Part shown: in pieces, positions 1 through 10,154 of the stretch
How positions within the stretch are numbered: position 1 is the first letter of the stretch
How the letters are laid out: every line of letters begins with the position of its first letter
From: Sinotaia quadrata
Taxonomy: Eukaryota; Mollusca; Gastropoda; Architaenioglossa; Viviparidae
Direction: 5' to 3'
DNA: 64,000 nucleotides
Assembly (NCBI GenBank): GCA_028829895.1
Contig: CM054182.1
Coordinates: forward strand, 15,245,001-15,309,000
The notes under the pieces: generated by a model
The model's database searches: none
What the model was told of the DNA's origin: nothing
The model's input: the letters and a program-made list of their open reading frames with translations, nothing else
Made by a program: the position numbers and the translations under genes

Positions 1-1338
1 GTCAGTTATTTTAAGTCCAGATCAATACGTTACAACATTTTAACTCTCAACAAAAGTAATGTATTAACATTATGGCAGAATGGCACATAATAGGCGTTTA
101 TCTTAACAGTCTAGATCAATGCATTAACAGTCTGGATCAATGCATTAACAGTCTGGATCAATACATTAACAGTCTAGATCAATAAATTAACAGTCTAGAT
201 CAATACATTAACAGTCTAGATCAATACATTAACAGTCTGGATCAATGCATTAGCAGTCTAGATCAATACATTAACAGTCTAGATCAATACATTAACGTTA
301 CAACTCTTTAAAACAAAGTGTGAATGTACTGGCAGAATGACACATAACAGTCAATTGTCTTACAGTCTGCAAGAATACAGTACAATACTTTCACTCTCAC
401 AAAGATGATTTACCTTCTGAGTGTTATCAATATTTAAGAATCACATTCACTAATTTACTACTAGTTGTGATTGAATGTAATCAATCCTTTCCTTCCTCAG
501 GAAATTTCAATACGATTCCATGGGATTTTACCATATGTCTTGGGCGGGGGGTTCCAAATGGGACCCAAATACCTATATGACTTTACACAACAGTCTCTAA
601 ACTGGATATGACTGAAATAGCATACCCATCTCCGCGTTGGCAAGATAGAAGTGATTGTTGAAAACTCAATGCTGGCTGTGTAAATTCCAATTTTACATAG
701 TGTTTATTGCTGGTCATGTAACATCCAGTCACTTGATATTTTTAATTTTCCTTTATCACCAGAAGTTCTTTCCCTTAACTCGTGTCTTTTCTTGCTTTTA
801 TAATCAGTCTTTATTTTTAATTCTCTTCACCAACATTAAGTCTTTTCCTTAACGTCTGTCTACTCTTGTTTCCGTCACTCGCTACAATTAAGCTAGTCTA
901 CAGAGGGTTGATCTTTAAGTATAGAATCATGAGTAACACGAATTCAGCAATCTTGGTTACATGGTTAACCAGAGATATTACGTCATCCAAGTCTACAGGG
1001 CTAATACGTATATCTGGTAGTCAGAATCATAATATAGTGGATCCATAGTTAATCTGCATATGCCTCCTTATGTCTTGAACACTATTCTTTATGTAGAAGT
1101 ACATTCATTGGTGCTGTGACTTGTCTTGAAATACATTTCTCTCGGTTCCTTGACAAGGCAATCTTCCTATGTACGACTAATGTAGATATTAACTTAAATA
1201 TCAGTCTATTTACAATCGTTACGGTTGGATTAATGGCTGGTTGCGTACAAATGACATATCATAGTATTTTCTCATTTATACTTGATGTAGCAATCCCTCT
1301 ATTTATCATTTTATTCTTCCCTTATTTTTCTTTTATAG
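1..1338. other. Intron sequence upstream of first visible exon
   Basis: AT-rich non-coding sequence, presumably the 3' part of an intron whose upstream exon lies outside the window. It holds the 21-bp array at 104-292. Short related blocks flank that array at about 20-95 and 283-355 (both contain a GGCAGAATG-ACACATAA type segment), so the array sits inside a larger imperfect duplication. The last 40 bases are a strong pyrimidine tract leading to the acceptor at 1337-1338. I see no coding sequence. Confidence 0.6.
104..292. repeat. Minisatellite, 21-bp unit, about 9 copies
   Basis: Tandem copies of a unit containing CAGTCTAGATCAATACATTA. Variation is mostly A/G at the TCTAG/TCTGG position and ATACATT versus ATGCATT. 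Intronic. Confidence 0.93.
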
Positions 1339-1391
1339 GAACCCCTGGACTCCCTGGAGTGAAGGGAACTAAAGGGGACATGGGACCAATG
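1339..1391 (+). CDS. Collagen exon e1 (Gly-X-Y, 53 bp)
   Basis: Internal exon of the collagen gene. It follows a long pyrimidine tract ending TTTTATAG and is followed by the donor GTATGT. The reading is the last two bases of a Gly codon followed by 17 codons: TPGLPGVKGTKGDMGPM after the split glycine, all in Gly-X-Y register. It is the only firm exon with a split first codon (phase 1 intron upstream, so the previous exon should end in one base, normally G). It ends in phase 0. The same frame stays open into the intron on both sides by chance. Confidence 0.88.
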
Positions 1392-1498
1392 GTATGTATA
1401 CTGGTCTAATTCTTTCTTCCCCCAACCCCACCCCAGCAATTTAATAGCATGTCTTCATGTTCGATCACTCGTGCAAAAATAAAACATTTTCCCACTCA

Positions 1499-1812
1499 AC
1501 TATCAGTGCAATATTTGTAAGAAATACTTGAAAGTGAATTGTTACTTTGATTGATTTGTCTGATATTACAGGGTCTCAACTATCAGTGCAATATTTGTAA
1601 GAAATACTTGATAGTGAATTTTTACTTAAATGATTTGTCTGATATTACAAGGTCTCAACTATCAGTGCAATATTTGTAAGAAATACTTGATAGTGAATTT
1701 TTACTTAATTGATTTGTCTGATATTACATGGTCTCAACTATCAGTGCAATATTTGTAAGAAATACTTGATAGTAAATTGTTACTTAATTGATTTGTCTGA
1801 TATTACAGGGTC
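1499..1812. repeat. Minisatellite, 79-80-bp unit, 4 copies, with acceptor-like ends
   Basis: Copies start at about 1499, 1579, 1658 and 1737. Each unit ends with TGATATTACAGGG or a degenerate version (ACAAGG, ACATGG), the same sequence that forms the real acceptor of exon e2. It runs directly into the shorter 36-bp array downstream. Confidence 0.93.
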
Positions 1813-1990
1813 TCAATACTTAATTGACTTGTCTGATATTACAGGGTCTCAATACTTAATCGATTTGTCTGATATTACAGGGTCTCAATACTTAATTGAT
1901 TTGTTTGATATTACAGGGTCTCAATACTTAATTGACTTGTCTGATATTACAGGGTCTCAATACTTAATTGACTTGTCTGATATTACAGGG
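1811..1990. repeat. Minisatellite, 36-bp unit, 5 copies, ending on the e2 acceptor
   Basis: A unit of 36 bp (TCTCAATACTTAATTGACTT plus GTCTGATATTACAGGG) is repeated up to the exon e2 boundary. The last copy supplies the AG used by e2. Because 36 is divisible by three, the array is open in one frame, but this is not evidence of coding. Confidence 0.93.
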
Positions 1991-2015
1991 TGCTAAAGGT
2001 GTAAATGGATTCCCG
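1989..2015 (+). CDS. Collagen exon e2 (27 bp)
   Basis: Nine codons, GAKGVNGFP, in perfect Gly-X-Y register. The acceptor is TGATATTACAG and the donor GTATTT. Phase 0 at both ends. The acceptor is the terminal member of a row of near-identical acceptor-like sequences made by the tandem arrays at 1499-1990, so this small exon has many upstream decoys. Confidence 0.85.
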
Positions 2016-2590
2016 GTATTTGATTTGAAACATTCTAGAATTTTTCGCTTTTTCAGTTATCTAGCTAGAAAAATACTCAGCCTATAATGATAATCAAACA
2101 TGGTGCAACCCGTCCTTCTGCTTAACCCACTGACCCTTATAGTCAGCTACTGTGTATTTTATTGATAAATGTGAATAATATTTTATACATATTAGTAAAG
2201 GTTCATTCTTTACTTGTTATATCTGAGTAGCATTTCAATGCATTCCATGTTTAACCATCATTATATGTTGATTGTTTAACTGCGTAGAATTGCTCTTTGT
2301 CAAGCTAATATTTATTCAACGCTTTATGTTTAATGAGTGTTGTGTGTATGCTTGCTTTCGTAGGACACTAACTTCCAAGAAACTAAATGTTTAATTAAAT
2401 GTTCATTGGCTCCTTTTTCAGACATTTTGATGTAATAATAATATTTATTTTTCCTAGCAAAATATAATGCTTTGTACGAATTAAAGTGCTTCCTGGAGAA
2501 AATGAATAATGAATTTTGATTTTGAAAACAAAAAATTAAGTGTGCTAGGCCTTGAATGCGTTTATTTCTCCATTCCAATACGAAATTAGT
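2016..2590. other. Intron, no recognisable feature
   Basis: AT-rich unique-looking intron between e2 and the repeat block from 2590. A short open frame on the minus strand (2330-2578) has no recognisable domain and no splice or codon support, so I treat it as chance. Confidence 0.5.
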
Positions 2591-3075
2591 GTCTTAATCT
2601 TTTATCTTCAGTTCTAATGCCAATAATTATAGACCTTCGTCATCTTTTGCAGTTCTAATGACAATAATAGGTCTTCGTCATCTTTTGCAATTCTAATGCC
2701 AGTAATAGGTCTTTATAGGTCTTCGTCAATTTTTGCAGTTCTAATGCCAATAATAGACCTTCGTCATCTTTTGCAGTTCTAATGCCAGTAATAGGCCTTC
2801 GTCATCTTTAGCAGTTCTGATGCCAATAATAGGCCTTCGTCATCTTTTGCAGTTCTAATGCCAGTAATAGGCCTTTGTCATCTTTTGCAGTTCTCAAGCC
2901 ATTGGTCTTGGTATATTGGACTGATCGTCTTTATTTCAATGCTATGCCAGTATTGGTCTGGTCGTCTTTATTTCAATGCTATGCCATTATTGGTCTGATC
3001 GTCTTATTTCAATGCTTTGCCAGTATTGGGCTTTCGTCATCTTTTTCAATTCTAATGCAGTTGGCCTAGTCGTTC
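2590..3075. repeat. Minisatellite, about 39-40-bp unit, acceptor-like
   Basis: Repeats of TTCTAATGCCAATAATAGGC followed by CTTCGTCATCTTTTGCAG. About seven clear copies lie between 2600 and 2900, then more diverged copies (CTATGCCAGTATTGGTCTGG type) to 3075. Every unit ends in a pyrimidine-rich TTTTGCAG that resembles a 3' splice site. Confidence 0.9.
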
Positions 3076-3455
3076 TTAGATCTAATGTCAGTTTATGGTC
3101 TAGGTTATCTTTCTTAGATCTAATGTCAGTTCATGTTCTAGATTATCTTTCTTAGATCTAATGGTAGTTTATGGTCTAGATTGTCTTTCTTAGATCTAAC
3201 GTCAGTTTATGGTCTAGAACTCTCTATTGTCTTTCTTAGATCTAACATCAGTTTATGGTCTAGAACTCTAGATTGTCTTTCTTAGATCTAACGTCAGTTT
3301 ATGGTCTAGATTGTCTTTCTTAGATCAACGTCAGTTTATGGTCTAGATTGTCTTAGATCTAATGTCAGTTTATGGTCTAGAACTCTAGATTGTCTTTCTT
3401 AGATCTAATGTCAGTTTATGGTCTAGAGTGTCAGATCTAAAGTCAGTTTATGGTC
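3075..3455. repeat. Minisatellite, about 38-43-bp unit, about 10 copies
   Basis: Units built on CTTAGATCTAATGTCAGTTT and ATGGTCTAGATTGTCTTT. Some copies carry an extra AACTCTAG insertion, which makes the period irregular. Confidence 0.9.
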
Positions 3456-4507
3456 TTTTTCATTTCTAATACTTATGTTAGACCATAATATATTTCTTTT
3501 CCAATTACGTCAATATCGGGTCTTGATAAATTTATATATTTTCTTTCTCAAGTCGTATGCATACATTAGTTATTAATGTTTTCCCAATCATTATATCAGT
3601 ATCGAGTCTTGATATATTTGTATAGGAGTTTCATCTTTTTCTTTCTCAATTCTAATATCGGTAATAGAGTCTTAATTTCCTAAATTCCACTGTTGTACAT
3701 ATATAAGTGATTTTGTTCGTTGTTTATTTGTTTTGTGGTTTGTTTGTCTCCATCCCATGCTATGAACAGGGTCATGCACACATCGTTTTCGCTTGCAGAG
3801 ACCTGTGACATGCGTCTTTCTCAACTTCCGGTATAGCCTGCAATCCTTGCCAGGTTTCTTTACATTTCAATGATGTGTTCAGTGCCTTAAACATGCAACT
3901 TTCTCACTTCCAGTTTAGTCTGCAAGCTTTGACAGGTTTCCTTTACATTTCAATGATGTGTGCAGGGTTTAAACATTTCTAAATACCACGTCTTACCCAG
4001 TGTCTTTCTCACAATTCCAATACATGTTCAGACTCACCATGTCTTACTGAATTCCAGTACAGTGGACAGGGTATTTTTCAATTCAGTACTGTATACAGGG
4101 CTTAAAGAGTGTCTTTTTTCAAATCAGTACTGTGTCAAAGGCTAAAACAGCATCTTTCTCAATCCAGTGCTGTGTGAACAGAGTGTCTTTTTTCAATCCA
4201 GTTCTACGTGTAATGTTCTAAATATATATTTCTCATTTCCAGTACTACTATAAAATTATATGTTATTAGTTAGATTTTACTATTATGTACAATGATGTGG
4301 TCTTCATATTGTTATTTTTAATCTCAGTGTGATACACATATTTTCTTCATAAAGCTTCTTTCTAAATTTCTGAGCTGTTGATTATGCCCCCATAATATTT
4401 CTTTCTCAAAATCAATGTTATGCAAAGCGTGTTTTACGTGTTTTTCAATTCTAATGTTGCACATTCAGCCTTGAAGATGTTTCCTTGTAAATTCAATGTT
4501 ATGCACA
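3455..4507. repeat. Degenerate tandem repeat field
   Basis: Highly diverged repeats of a TTTCTCAATTCTAATGTTAT-GCACAGGG-TTAAACATG theme. Copies contain variants of the TATGCACAGGG sequence that forms the e3 acceptor. Degeneracy suggests an older array than the near-perfect ones elsewhere. Confidence 0.7.
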
Positions 4508-4681
4508 GGGCTCTAAACATGTTTCTCATTTCTAATGGTAGCAGTGTTTAGTGCGTTACAGCGGTGGTCTTTCTCAATGTCAATGCTATGTACAAGGCCC
4601 TAAACATGTTTCTCATTTCTAATGGTAGCAGTGTTTAGTGCGTTACAGCGATGTCTTTCTCAATGTCAATGCTATGCACAG
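4508..4681. repeat. 87-bp tandem duplication ending on the e3 acceptor
   Basis: Two copies of a unit running from a CACAG/TACAAG end through CTAAACATGTTTCTCATTTC and GTAGCAGTGTTTAGTGCGTT to CAATGCTATG-CACAG. Taking TAAACATG as the anchor, copies start at 4514 and 4601. The second copy ends exactly at the AG used by exon e3. Confidence 0.9.
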
Positions 4682-4717
4682 GGCCTTGCAGGGACATGCG
4701 GGGAACCCGGCGAGAAG
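4682..4717 (+). CDS. Collagen exon e3 (36 bp, Cys in helix)
   Basis: Twelve codons, GLAGTCGEPGEK, donor GTGAGT, phase 0 at both ends. I chose the AG at 4680-4681 over the internal AG at 4690-4691 because only the former keeps whole codons in Gly-X-Y register. A cysteine sits in the Y position of a triplet, unusual inside a collagen helix and a possible site for an interchain disulfide. The acceptor is part of the 87-bp duplication. Confidence 0.86.
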
Positions 4718-5690
4718 GTGAGTGTCGTCACATGTACTCCAAGTTAGATTACGAAGTATAATTTTATGCAAGAGTTTACTCCCATTGACGCTGACAGTTC
4801 CTTTGTATGTGCTATATGCAAAGACTTTGGATAGTTCATTTAAGCTAAGACTACAGGTTGTTTATTTAACATATTAATTAATTCAACAACAGAAAATTGT
4901 CCAGGCACTTTTCACTCCTAATTACTCAGAAAGCTAACAATAGGGTACTTAAACTAATACTGTGAATTAACTTAAAACGCAAATACTACAGTTAAGTTTC
5001 ATTACTTCTGTTAATTAACTCAACAAGCAAACATTGCAAGAAGTGTAATTATCACCGTTAATTAACTCAAAACGGTACATATTCAAGAGAAAGCGCTTTC
5101 TGCCGCAGATATGATAAGGCTCGTAATATATTTCATAAGCCGAGATTTACAATCAAGAACAAATTTTAATTGGTAGAGCTATAAACTCTAATTTGGGAAA
5201 TCAAATAATTTAATGAAAGAGGTAAGGCTTATCAAACTTGGACCACTAGTTCAATAACAAAATTAATTACTTGCCAAGCAAATAAAAATTTGACTTAATC
5301 TTTTGACAGTAACAAAGTAAATTCGATGATTGCATTTTTAATTCTTCTCTCAAAATATCTTCTTAATTTCTGAAAAATATAGTGATCGAGAGTTACGTAC
5401 CTTTGGGAAGTTCTATTCGGAAAGAATCCTTCTCATGCTCCCCTAACAACCGATACGAACTATATCAACATAAAAGTATAATTATTGAAGAGATAATACG
5501 ATAAATTAGATGGATCGTATCATTAGAATATATTATTCAGTATTAGTCTTTTAAAAAAATAATGAAAGATATAAATTGGAACAGCAAAACATAATTATAC
5601 GTGAATAATTTATGCAAGCAGTTAAACATAATTGAGCGTGAATAATCAAGTCAGTAAACAAAACATAATTAGACAAGACTAATGAATTCA
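4718..5690. other. Intron, no recognisable feature
   Basis: AT-rich sequence with no collagen triplets, no long open frame and no clear tandem repeat. A few TTAATTAACTCAA-like blocks recur at 4870-5060 but too loosely to call an array. Confidence 0.5.
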
Positions 5691-5870
5691 GACACCACTA
5701 TACAACACCACAGTAGAGTGTTAATACATAACCTCAATACAGTACCACAGTATAATATTTAAACATAGCCACTATACAAATACCACATTAGAATATTAAA
5801 ACATAACCACTATACAAATACCACAATAGAATATTAAAACATAACCACTATACTAAACTGCAAAAGGGAA
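5690..5870. repeat. Minisatellite, about 38-bp unit, 3-4 copies
   Basis: Units of CATAACCACTATACAAATAC plus CACAATAGAATATTAAAA. Small intronic array. Confidence 0.85.
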
Positions 5871-5994
5871 TTAATTCCACGACACAGAAAGACTGGTACG
5901 CCATAAAATTATTTCAATATTAACCAAAAATTAAAGAAAAAAACAGAACAAAACGTATACCACAAATAAACTAATAAAAATCAAAATTCATACT

Positions 5995-6240
5995 CATATA
6001 AATACGAAACAACTTTAATATAAACCACACAAAATAATAATATACACCACAAGTATCTCTAATATAAACCCCACTGAACAATAAATATAATATACACCAC
6101 AGAACGATACTAATATACACTACAAAAAAATATGTGATACACCAAAAAAAAATATAATGCACTACAAAAAATATATAATACACAACAAAACAGTCGTATT
6201 ATAAACCAGAAAAAAATAATGCTCACCATAAAACAATACT
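5995..6240. repeat. Degenerate short repeats
   Basis: Loose repeats on the theme AATATA-CACCACA-AAAATA with variable spacing. Low-complexity intronic sequence that opens a minus-strand frame rich in Tyr, Phe and Ile; this is not a gene. Confidence 0.7.
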
Positions 6241-6297
6241 AATTAATATACACTACCCAGCAATCTAATATGCACTTCAGAAAATACTAATATACAC

Positions 6298-6572
6298 TTG
6301 AGAACAATAGTAATATACACTTGAGAACAATAGTAATATACACTTGAGAACAATAGTAATATACACTTGAGAACAATACTAATATACATTTGAGAACAAT
6401 AGTAATATACACTTGAGAACAATACTAATATACATTTGAGAACAATAGTAATATACACTTGAGAACAATACTAATATACATTTGAGAACAATAGTAATAT
6501 ACACTTGAGAACAATACTAATATACATTTGAGAACAATACTAATATACACTTGAGAACAATAGTAATATACA
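6298..6572. repeat. Minisatellite, 23-bp unit, about 12 copies
   Basis: Tandem GAGAACAATAGTAATATACA-CTT units, alternating TAGTAATATACACTT and TACTAATATACATTT versions, which suggests a higher-order two-unit period. Confidence 0.93.
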
Positions 6573-6699
6573 CCACACAACAACCCTAACACAAAACTGA
6601 AAACAACGATAAAGCAAAATTACACAACGGTACTAATGCAAAACCAGACAACATAACTAATAAGCATTTCTATGCTAGCACAAAACTAGCTCAATTATA

Positions 6700-6800
6700 T
6701 TCCTCAATACCACAAAAAGCATTAGAACAATGCCGTAGAACTACAATATTCCTCAATACCACAAAAAGCACTAGAACAATGCCATAGAACTACATAATGC
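6700..6800. repeat. Two-copy tandem repeat, about 54 bp
   Basis: CTCAATACCACAAAAAGCA-T/C-TAGAACAATGCC-G/A-TAGAACTAC occurs twice in succession. Confidence 0.85.
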
Positions 6801-8340
6801 AACAACACAACACAGCTGATTATATTACCAATATTCTCGATTTAAAAGATATAATGTTTAACATTAATTATCAGCACGAGTGTTAAGACAACACCGAGCC
6901 CCATTCTGCGAGAGATTTGTGACACTAATATCTAGAATCTGTGCAGTAATCCGAAGAGACCGTACAATTAAAAGAATGCAGCCTAATCCTCCCTCCCCAC
7001 TTTTCTCAGGTTGCACTCCACACTCCTCTCCGAACCCATCCCCTTCCACAATCTCTTCTCTGATCATTTTAGTTTCCTCGGTATAATGAAGTGATTTCCG
7101 GAACTCTGAAGGAGACAATTTTTGTTTTTCATTTGTATCTCAAAGTCATTTTGTTTTAATTTTAAAACCTACGTACACTGTTTTGCGGGTCATTTGACTT
7201 TGCGAACAGTAAAAGCTAAAAACCTTGGGGTTTTTGTTTTTTTGTCTCCATCTGTTGTAATGAGCAGGGTAGTGCGCACGTAACGTCTGTAACCGAGTGT
7301 GACGTATTTTCAACATCATTATCTACACACGAGCTGCACAGTTCGTTTAAAGTGCAAAGCGTCAGACAGTCTCCGAGCACTCCTGCAACTGTTAAGCTCT
7401 TAACGGCCTCTCCATGCTTGTAAATTTCCTCAAAAGCTTTTTCACAGATCTGAGCACTTTTTGACGCTCGTCAGATTTTGCGGCGCCAATTCTTTGCATC
7501 TTTTTCTTTTTTCTCCCTTTTTTTTTTAAACGTTAGGAAGTTAGTCGGTTCTAAATACATTAAGCTGGTTGTCGTGACACGCATCGAGTTGCTATCACAT
7601 ATGTAGCAGTAAAACGTCGTATGCATTTTCAAACGGTTTCTCGTTTTGCCCGTCAAGGGCAGGAAATAGTCCAACTTTCAACAGGAGGAAAATCAAAACC
7701 AATCAAGACCATCAATTTAAACTGCAAATCATTAAAGCAATAAATGAAGAAAGCTTTTAGCCGAAACACCAACTCTCGTAGCTGTTTTGTATATTTGTCT
7801 AGAGTTGTCAACTTTCAAGTTGCACTGCTTGCAATCAAAGCGTCTCTTTGTTTTTAAGGAAATATATAAAGGGGGGTGGTTGTTGGTGTTCTTTGTTGTT
7901 TGGTTCTTGTTTTTTTTTTTTTTTTGGTTTTTTTTTTTTTGGGGGAAGGGGGTACGAAATCACTACTACTGCAGAGCAAAACGAATTTTTCATCATACAA
8001 ATTTATTTACGAGATCTTTCTTCTTATAATAATAAGAACAATGTATAAGTAGATGGTTTGTGATATTTATGAACCATGCACACTGCGGACACTGACAAAT
8101 ATATCGGTGAAGTAAAAATAAGTCACCAATTACAGCCTACTGAACTGTTATATACTAACAAGGAATTCAGACAGTTAAAATGGCTGACCAAAGAAGTTTG
8201 CAAATGCTACATATATTAATACTGATTTACTTTTGGTCTCAAGTGATGGTCTCAACAAAAAAAAAATATTGAAAAGAAAAGAAAGGAAGTTTCCTATAAT
8301 GTATTAAACTTGGTAAATGTTAAAAGATTACTTTTACGCT
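6801..8340. other. Intron, less AT-rich stretch, unassigned
   Basis: 6870-7650 is visibly richer in G+C than most of the intron. It contains an 84-codon open frame on the minus strand (7118 down to 6864) with no recognisable motif and no supporting splice context. T-rich and G-rich homopolymer runs lie at about 7907-7952. Nothing collagen-like is present. It could hold a decayed mobile element, but I see no terminal repeats or tail that define one. Confidence 0.4.
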
Positions 8341-8436
8341 ATATTATAATGTTCGTTCCCTTTGCAGGGCCCCAGCATGAATAATGATTATGTTTACGAA
8401 ATGTTATAATGTTCGTTCCCTTTGCAGGGCCCCAGC
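8341..8436. repeat. 60-bp tandem duplication of the e4 acceptor
   Basis: 8341-8376 and 8401-8436 match at 35 of 36 positions, including TTCGTTCCCTTTGCAG and the first nine exon bases GGCCCCAGC. The first copy is a perfect-looking decoy acceptor 60 bases upstream of the real one. Confidence 0.95.
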
Positions 8437-8463
8437 GGAGAGAGAGGTTTCCCAGGGTTTCCG
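8428..8463 (+). CDS. Collagen exon e4 (36 bp)
   Basis: Twelve codons, GPSGERGFPGFP, in Gly-X-Y register, acceptor CCCTTTGCAG, donor GTGCGT, phase 0 at both ends. It contains a G-x-x-G-E-R hexapeptide of the general form bound by some collagen-binding integrins, although the third position is Ser rather than Pro. Use of the upstream duplicate acceptor would read GGC CCC AGC ATG and reach TAA within the added 60 bases, so only the downstream site makes full-length protein. Confidence 0.9.
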
Positions 8464-8464
8464 G

Positions 8465-8585
8465 TGCGTCTCTAGATTCTTAGTGTTCTCTTGACTGTCT
8501 TCTACATTCTTAGTGTTCTCTTGACTGTCTTCTACATTCTTGTCAGTCTATTTATTCTCTTCTACATTTATATCAGTCTATAAAT
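8465..8585. repeat. Minisatellite, 32-bp unit, about 3 copies
   Basis: CTACATTCTTAGTGTTCTCT-TGACTGTCTT repeats immediately after the e4 donor, with a diverged last copy. Confidence 0.85.
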
Positions 8586-8907
8586 AGACTGATGAAACTC
8601 ATTAGTGTCATAATCAAACAATGTTGAAGTTTCATTAATCACGCTCTATTTTTCCTTCCCATAATCTCACCGGCCTTAAACTGACAATTTTTCCATTACT
8701 GGAAGGGAAATGTATCAAAGATATAGAAGCAGAGAACTACAGATCTCAACATTTTCTCAAGCTTTCGTGTCTCTAACCCACAATTCTCTCAGTCTACAGA
8801 TCTCCAAAACCCATGATTCTTGTCAAACATTAGATCTTTCATTGCCACATATTTCTCATTCCCACGAATATCGCAAGCAGTTCTTTCAAGCCAACCAGAT
8901 ATTTCAT

Positions 8908-9035
8908 TTCCATCTATCTATCTATCTTTCTATTCATCTACCTAACTACCCATCCATCTATCTATTTATCTATTTATCTATTCTACCTACTTACCCATCC
9001 ATCTATGTATCTCTCTATCTATCTATTTGTCTCCA
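8908..9035. repeat. Imperfect CTAT/CATC microsatellite
   Basis: Interrupted tetranucleotide repeat of CTAT, CATC and CTAC units. The chance open frame over it is Tyr/Leu/Ser-rich and not coding. Confidence 0.85.
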
Positions 9036-9202
9036 TTTCTTCTTCCCTTCAGCTCAGTTCTCAGACTCCTGCGCTTTATCATTTAATTATTATGCATCAT
9101 CTTGTTGTTTTTTTCTTTTTAACCATCTTTGAATAAAGAAGTTTTCACAGCCTAATGTACATGATGCTATTCAGTTATGTGATGAACTGACTTCAATGCA
9201 AT

Positions 9203-9500
9203 AAAACAATCACTGCGTGTCTTTCTCTTGTTCTCTAAAAAGTATAGAAGATAAAGAATCCAATAGCTAATCATATAAACTATTATAAAGCAAGCAATCA
9301 CTGCGTGTCTTTCTCTTGCTGTCTATAGAAGATAAAAAATCCAATAGCTAATCATATAAAGCAAGCAATCACTGCGTGTCTTTCTCTTGTTCTCTAAAAT
9401 GTATAGAAGATAAAGAATCCAATAGCTAATCATATAAAACAAGCAAATCACTGCGTGTCTTTCTCTTTCTGTGACTGACAAGATAAAGAATCCACTAGTG
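9203..9500. repeat. Minisatellite, 71-88-bp unit, 4 copies
   Basis: CACTGCGTGTCTTTCTCTTG begins copies at about 9211, 9299, 9370 and 9449, each followed by AGATAAAGAATCCAATAGCT-AATCATATAAA. Length differs between copies through small deletions. Confidence 0.9.
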
Positions 9501-10150
9501 GTCACAAATATTATACTACCCTTTTCTTGGCGTTTATACATTAGTGTTTCCTTACCTGTGAACTAATGAACCATGTCTACCTATCTTTAGTTTAATTTAG
9601 AACTTGACATTATATTGTTTATAGTTTTAAAAAATCGCTCGGTGTGCATTTTCTTCAAGAATTTCTTAAACAAACTTAATTCTGTTCGTAACTTGACAAC
9701 AACAACAAAAAACTTTGTTGTATATATATATTGAATTATTTTGATTCTTTATTTCTGTGTTTACTGTAGTTCATTTGATTGAGCAAACGTTTATTAATCG
9801 CTGGAAGCACTTTAAGGAAGACTGCATGCTTGAGCTATTTCCTATTTCTTTACTTAAATAGTCGTGACAGCTTCACCAGTAGTTGTAGTATGTCAACACT
9901 AACCTAACACCTGCCTAACACGTCGTCTGCTTGTCCTACACTAACCCTTGACAACCCCCGCTCTACTAATATTTCATAGCCTATAGAGAGCCTAGCCTAT
10001 GCTACATATATATTTTGTAACCGAAATAACCCACACCATTAATCCAGTTACTTTCATAAATCACATTTCAAATTACATTTTTTTTAACCCAAATTTTTGT
10101 AACAATTATATAATAAATTGTCTGTAAATATATGTGTTATACGTGTGCAC
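9500..10150. other. Intron, no recognisable feature
   Basis: AT-rich, no collagen triplets, no repeats beyond a short TA run near 9722. Confidence 0.5.
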
Positions 10151-10154
10151 GACA

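Noticed and set aside
501..610. Possible exon after the good acceptor TTTCCTTCCTCAG at about 488-500
   Set aside because: No collagen triplets, no convincing donor in frame and no recognisable motif.
4692..4717. Alternative e3 start at the internal AG 4690-4691
   Set aside because: It would start with a split codon, incompatible with the phase 0 end of e2, whereas AG 4680-4681 gives twelve perfect codons.
6864..7118. 84-codon minus-strand frame in a GC-richer patch
   Set aside because: No recognisable domain, lies antisense in a collagen intron and has no splice or promoter support; left as unassigned.
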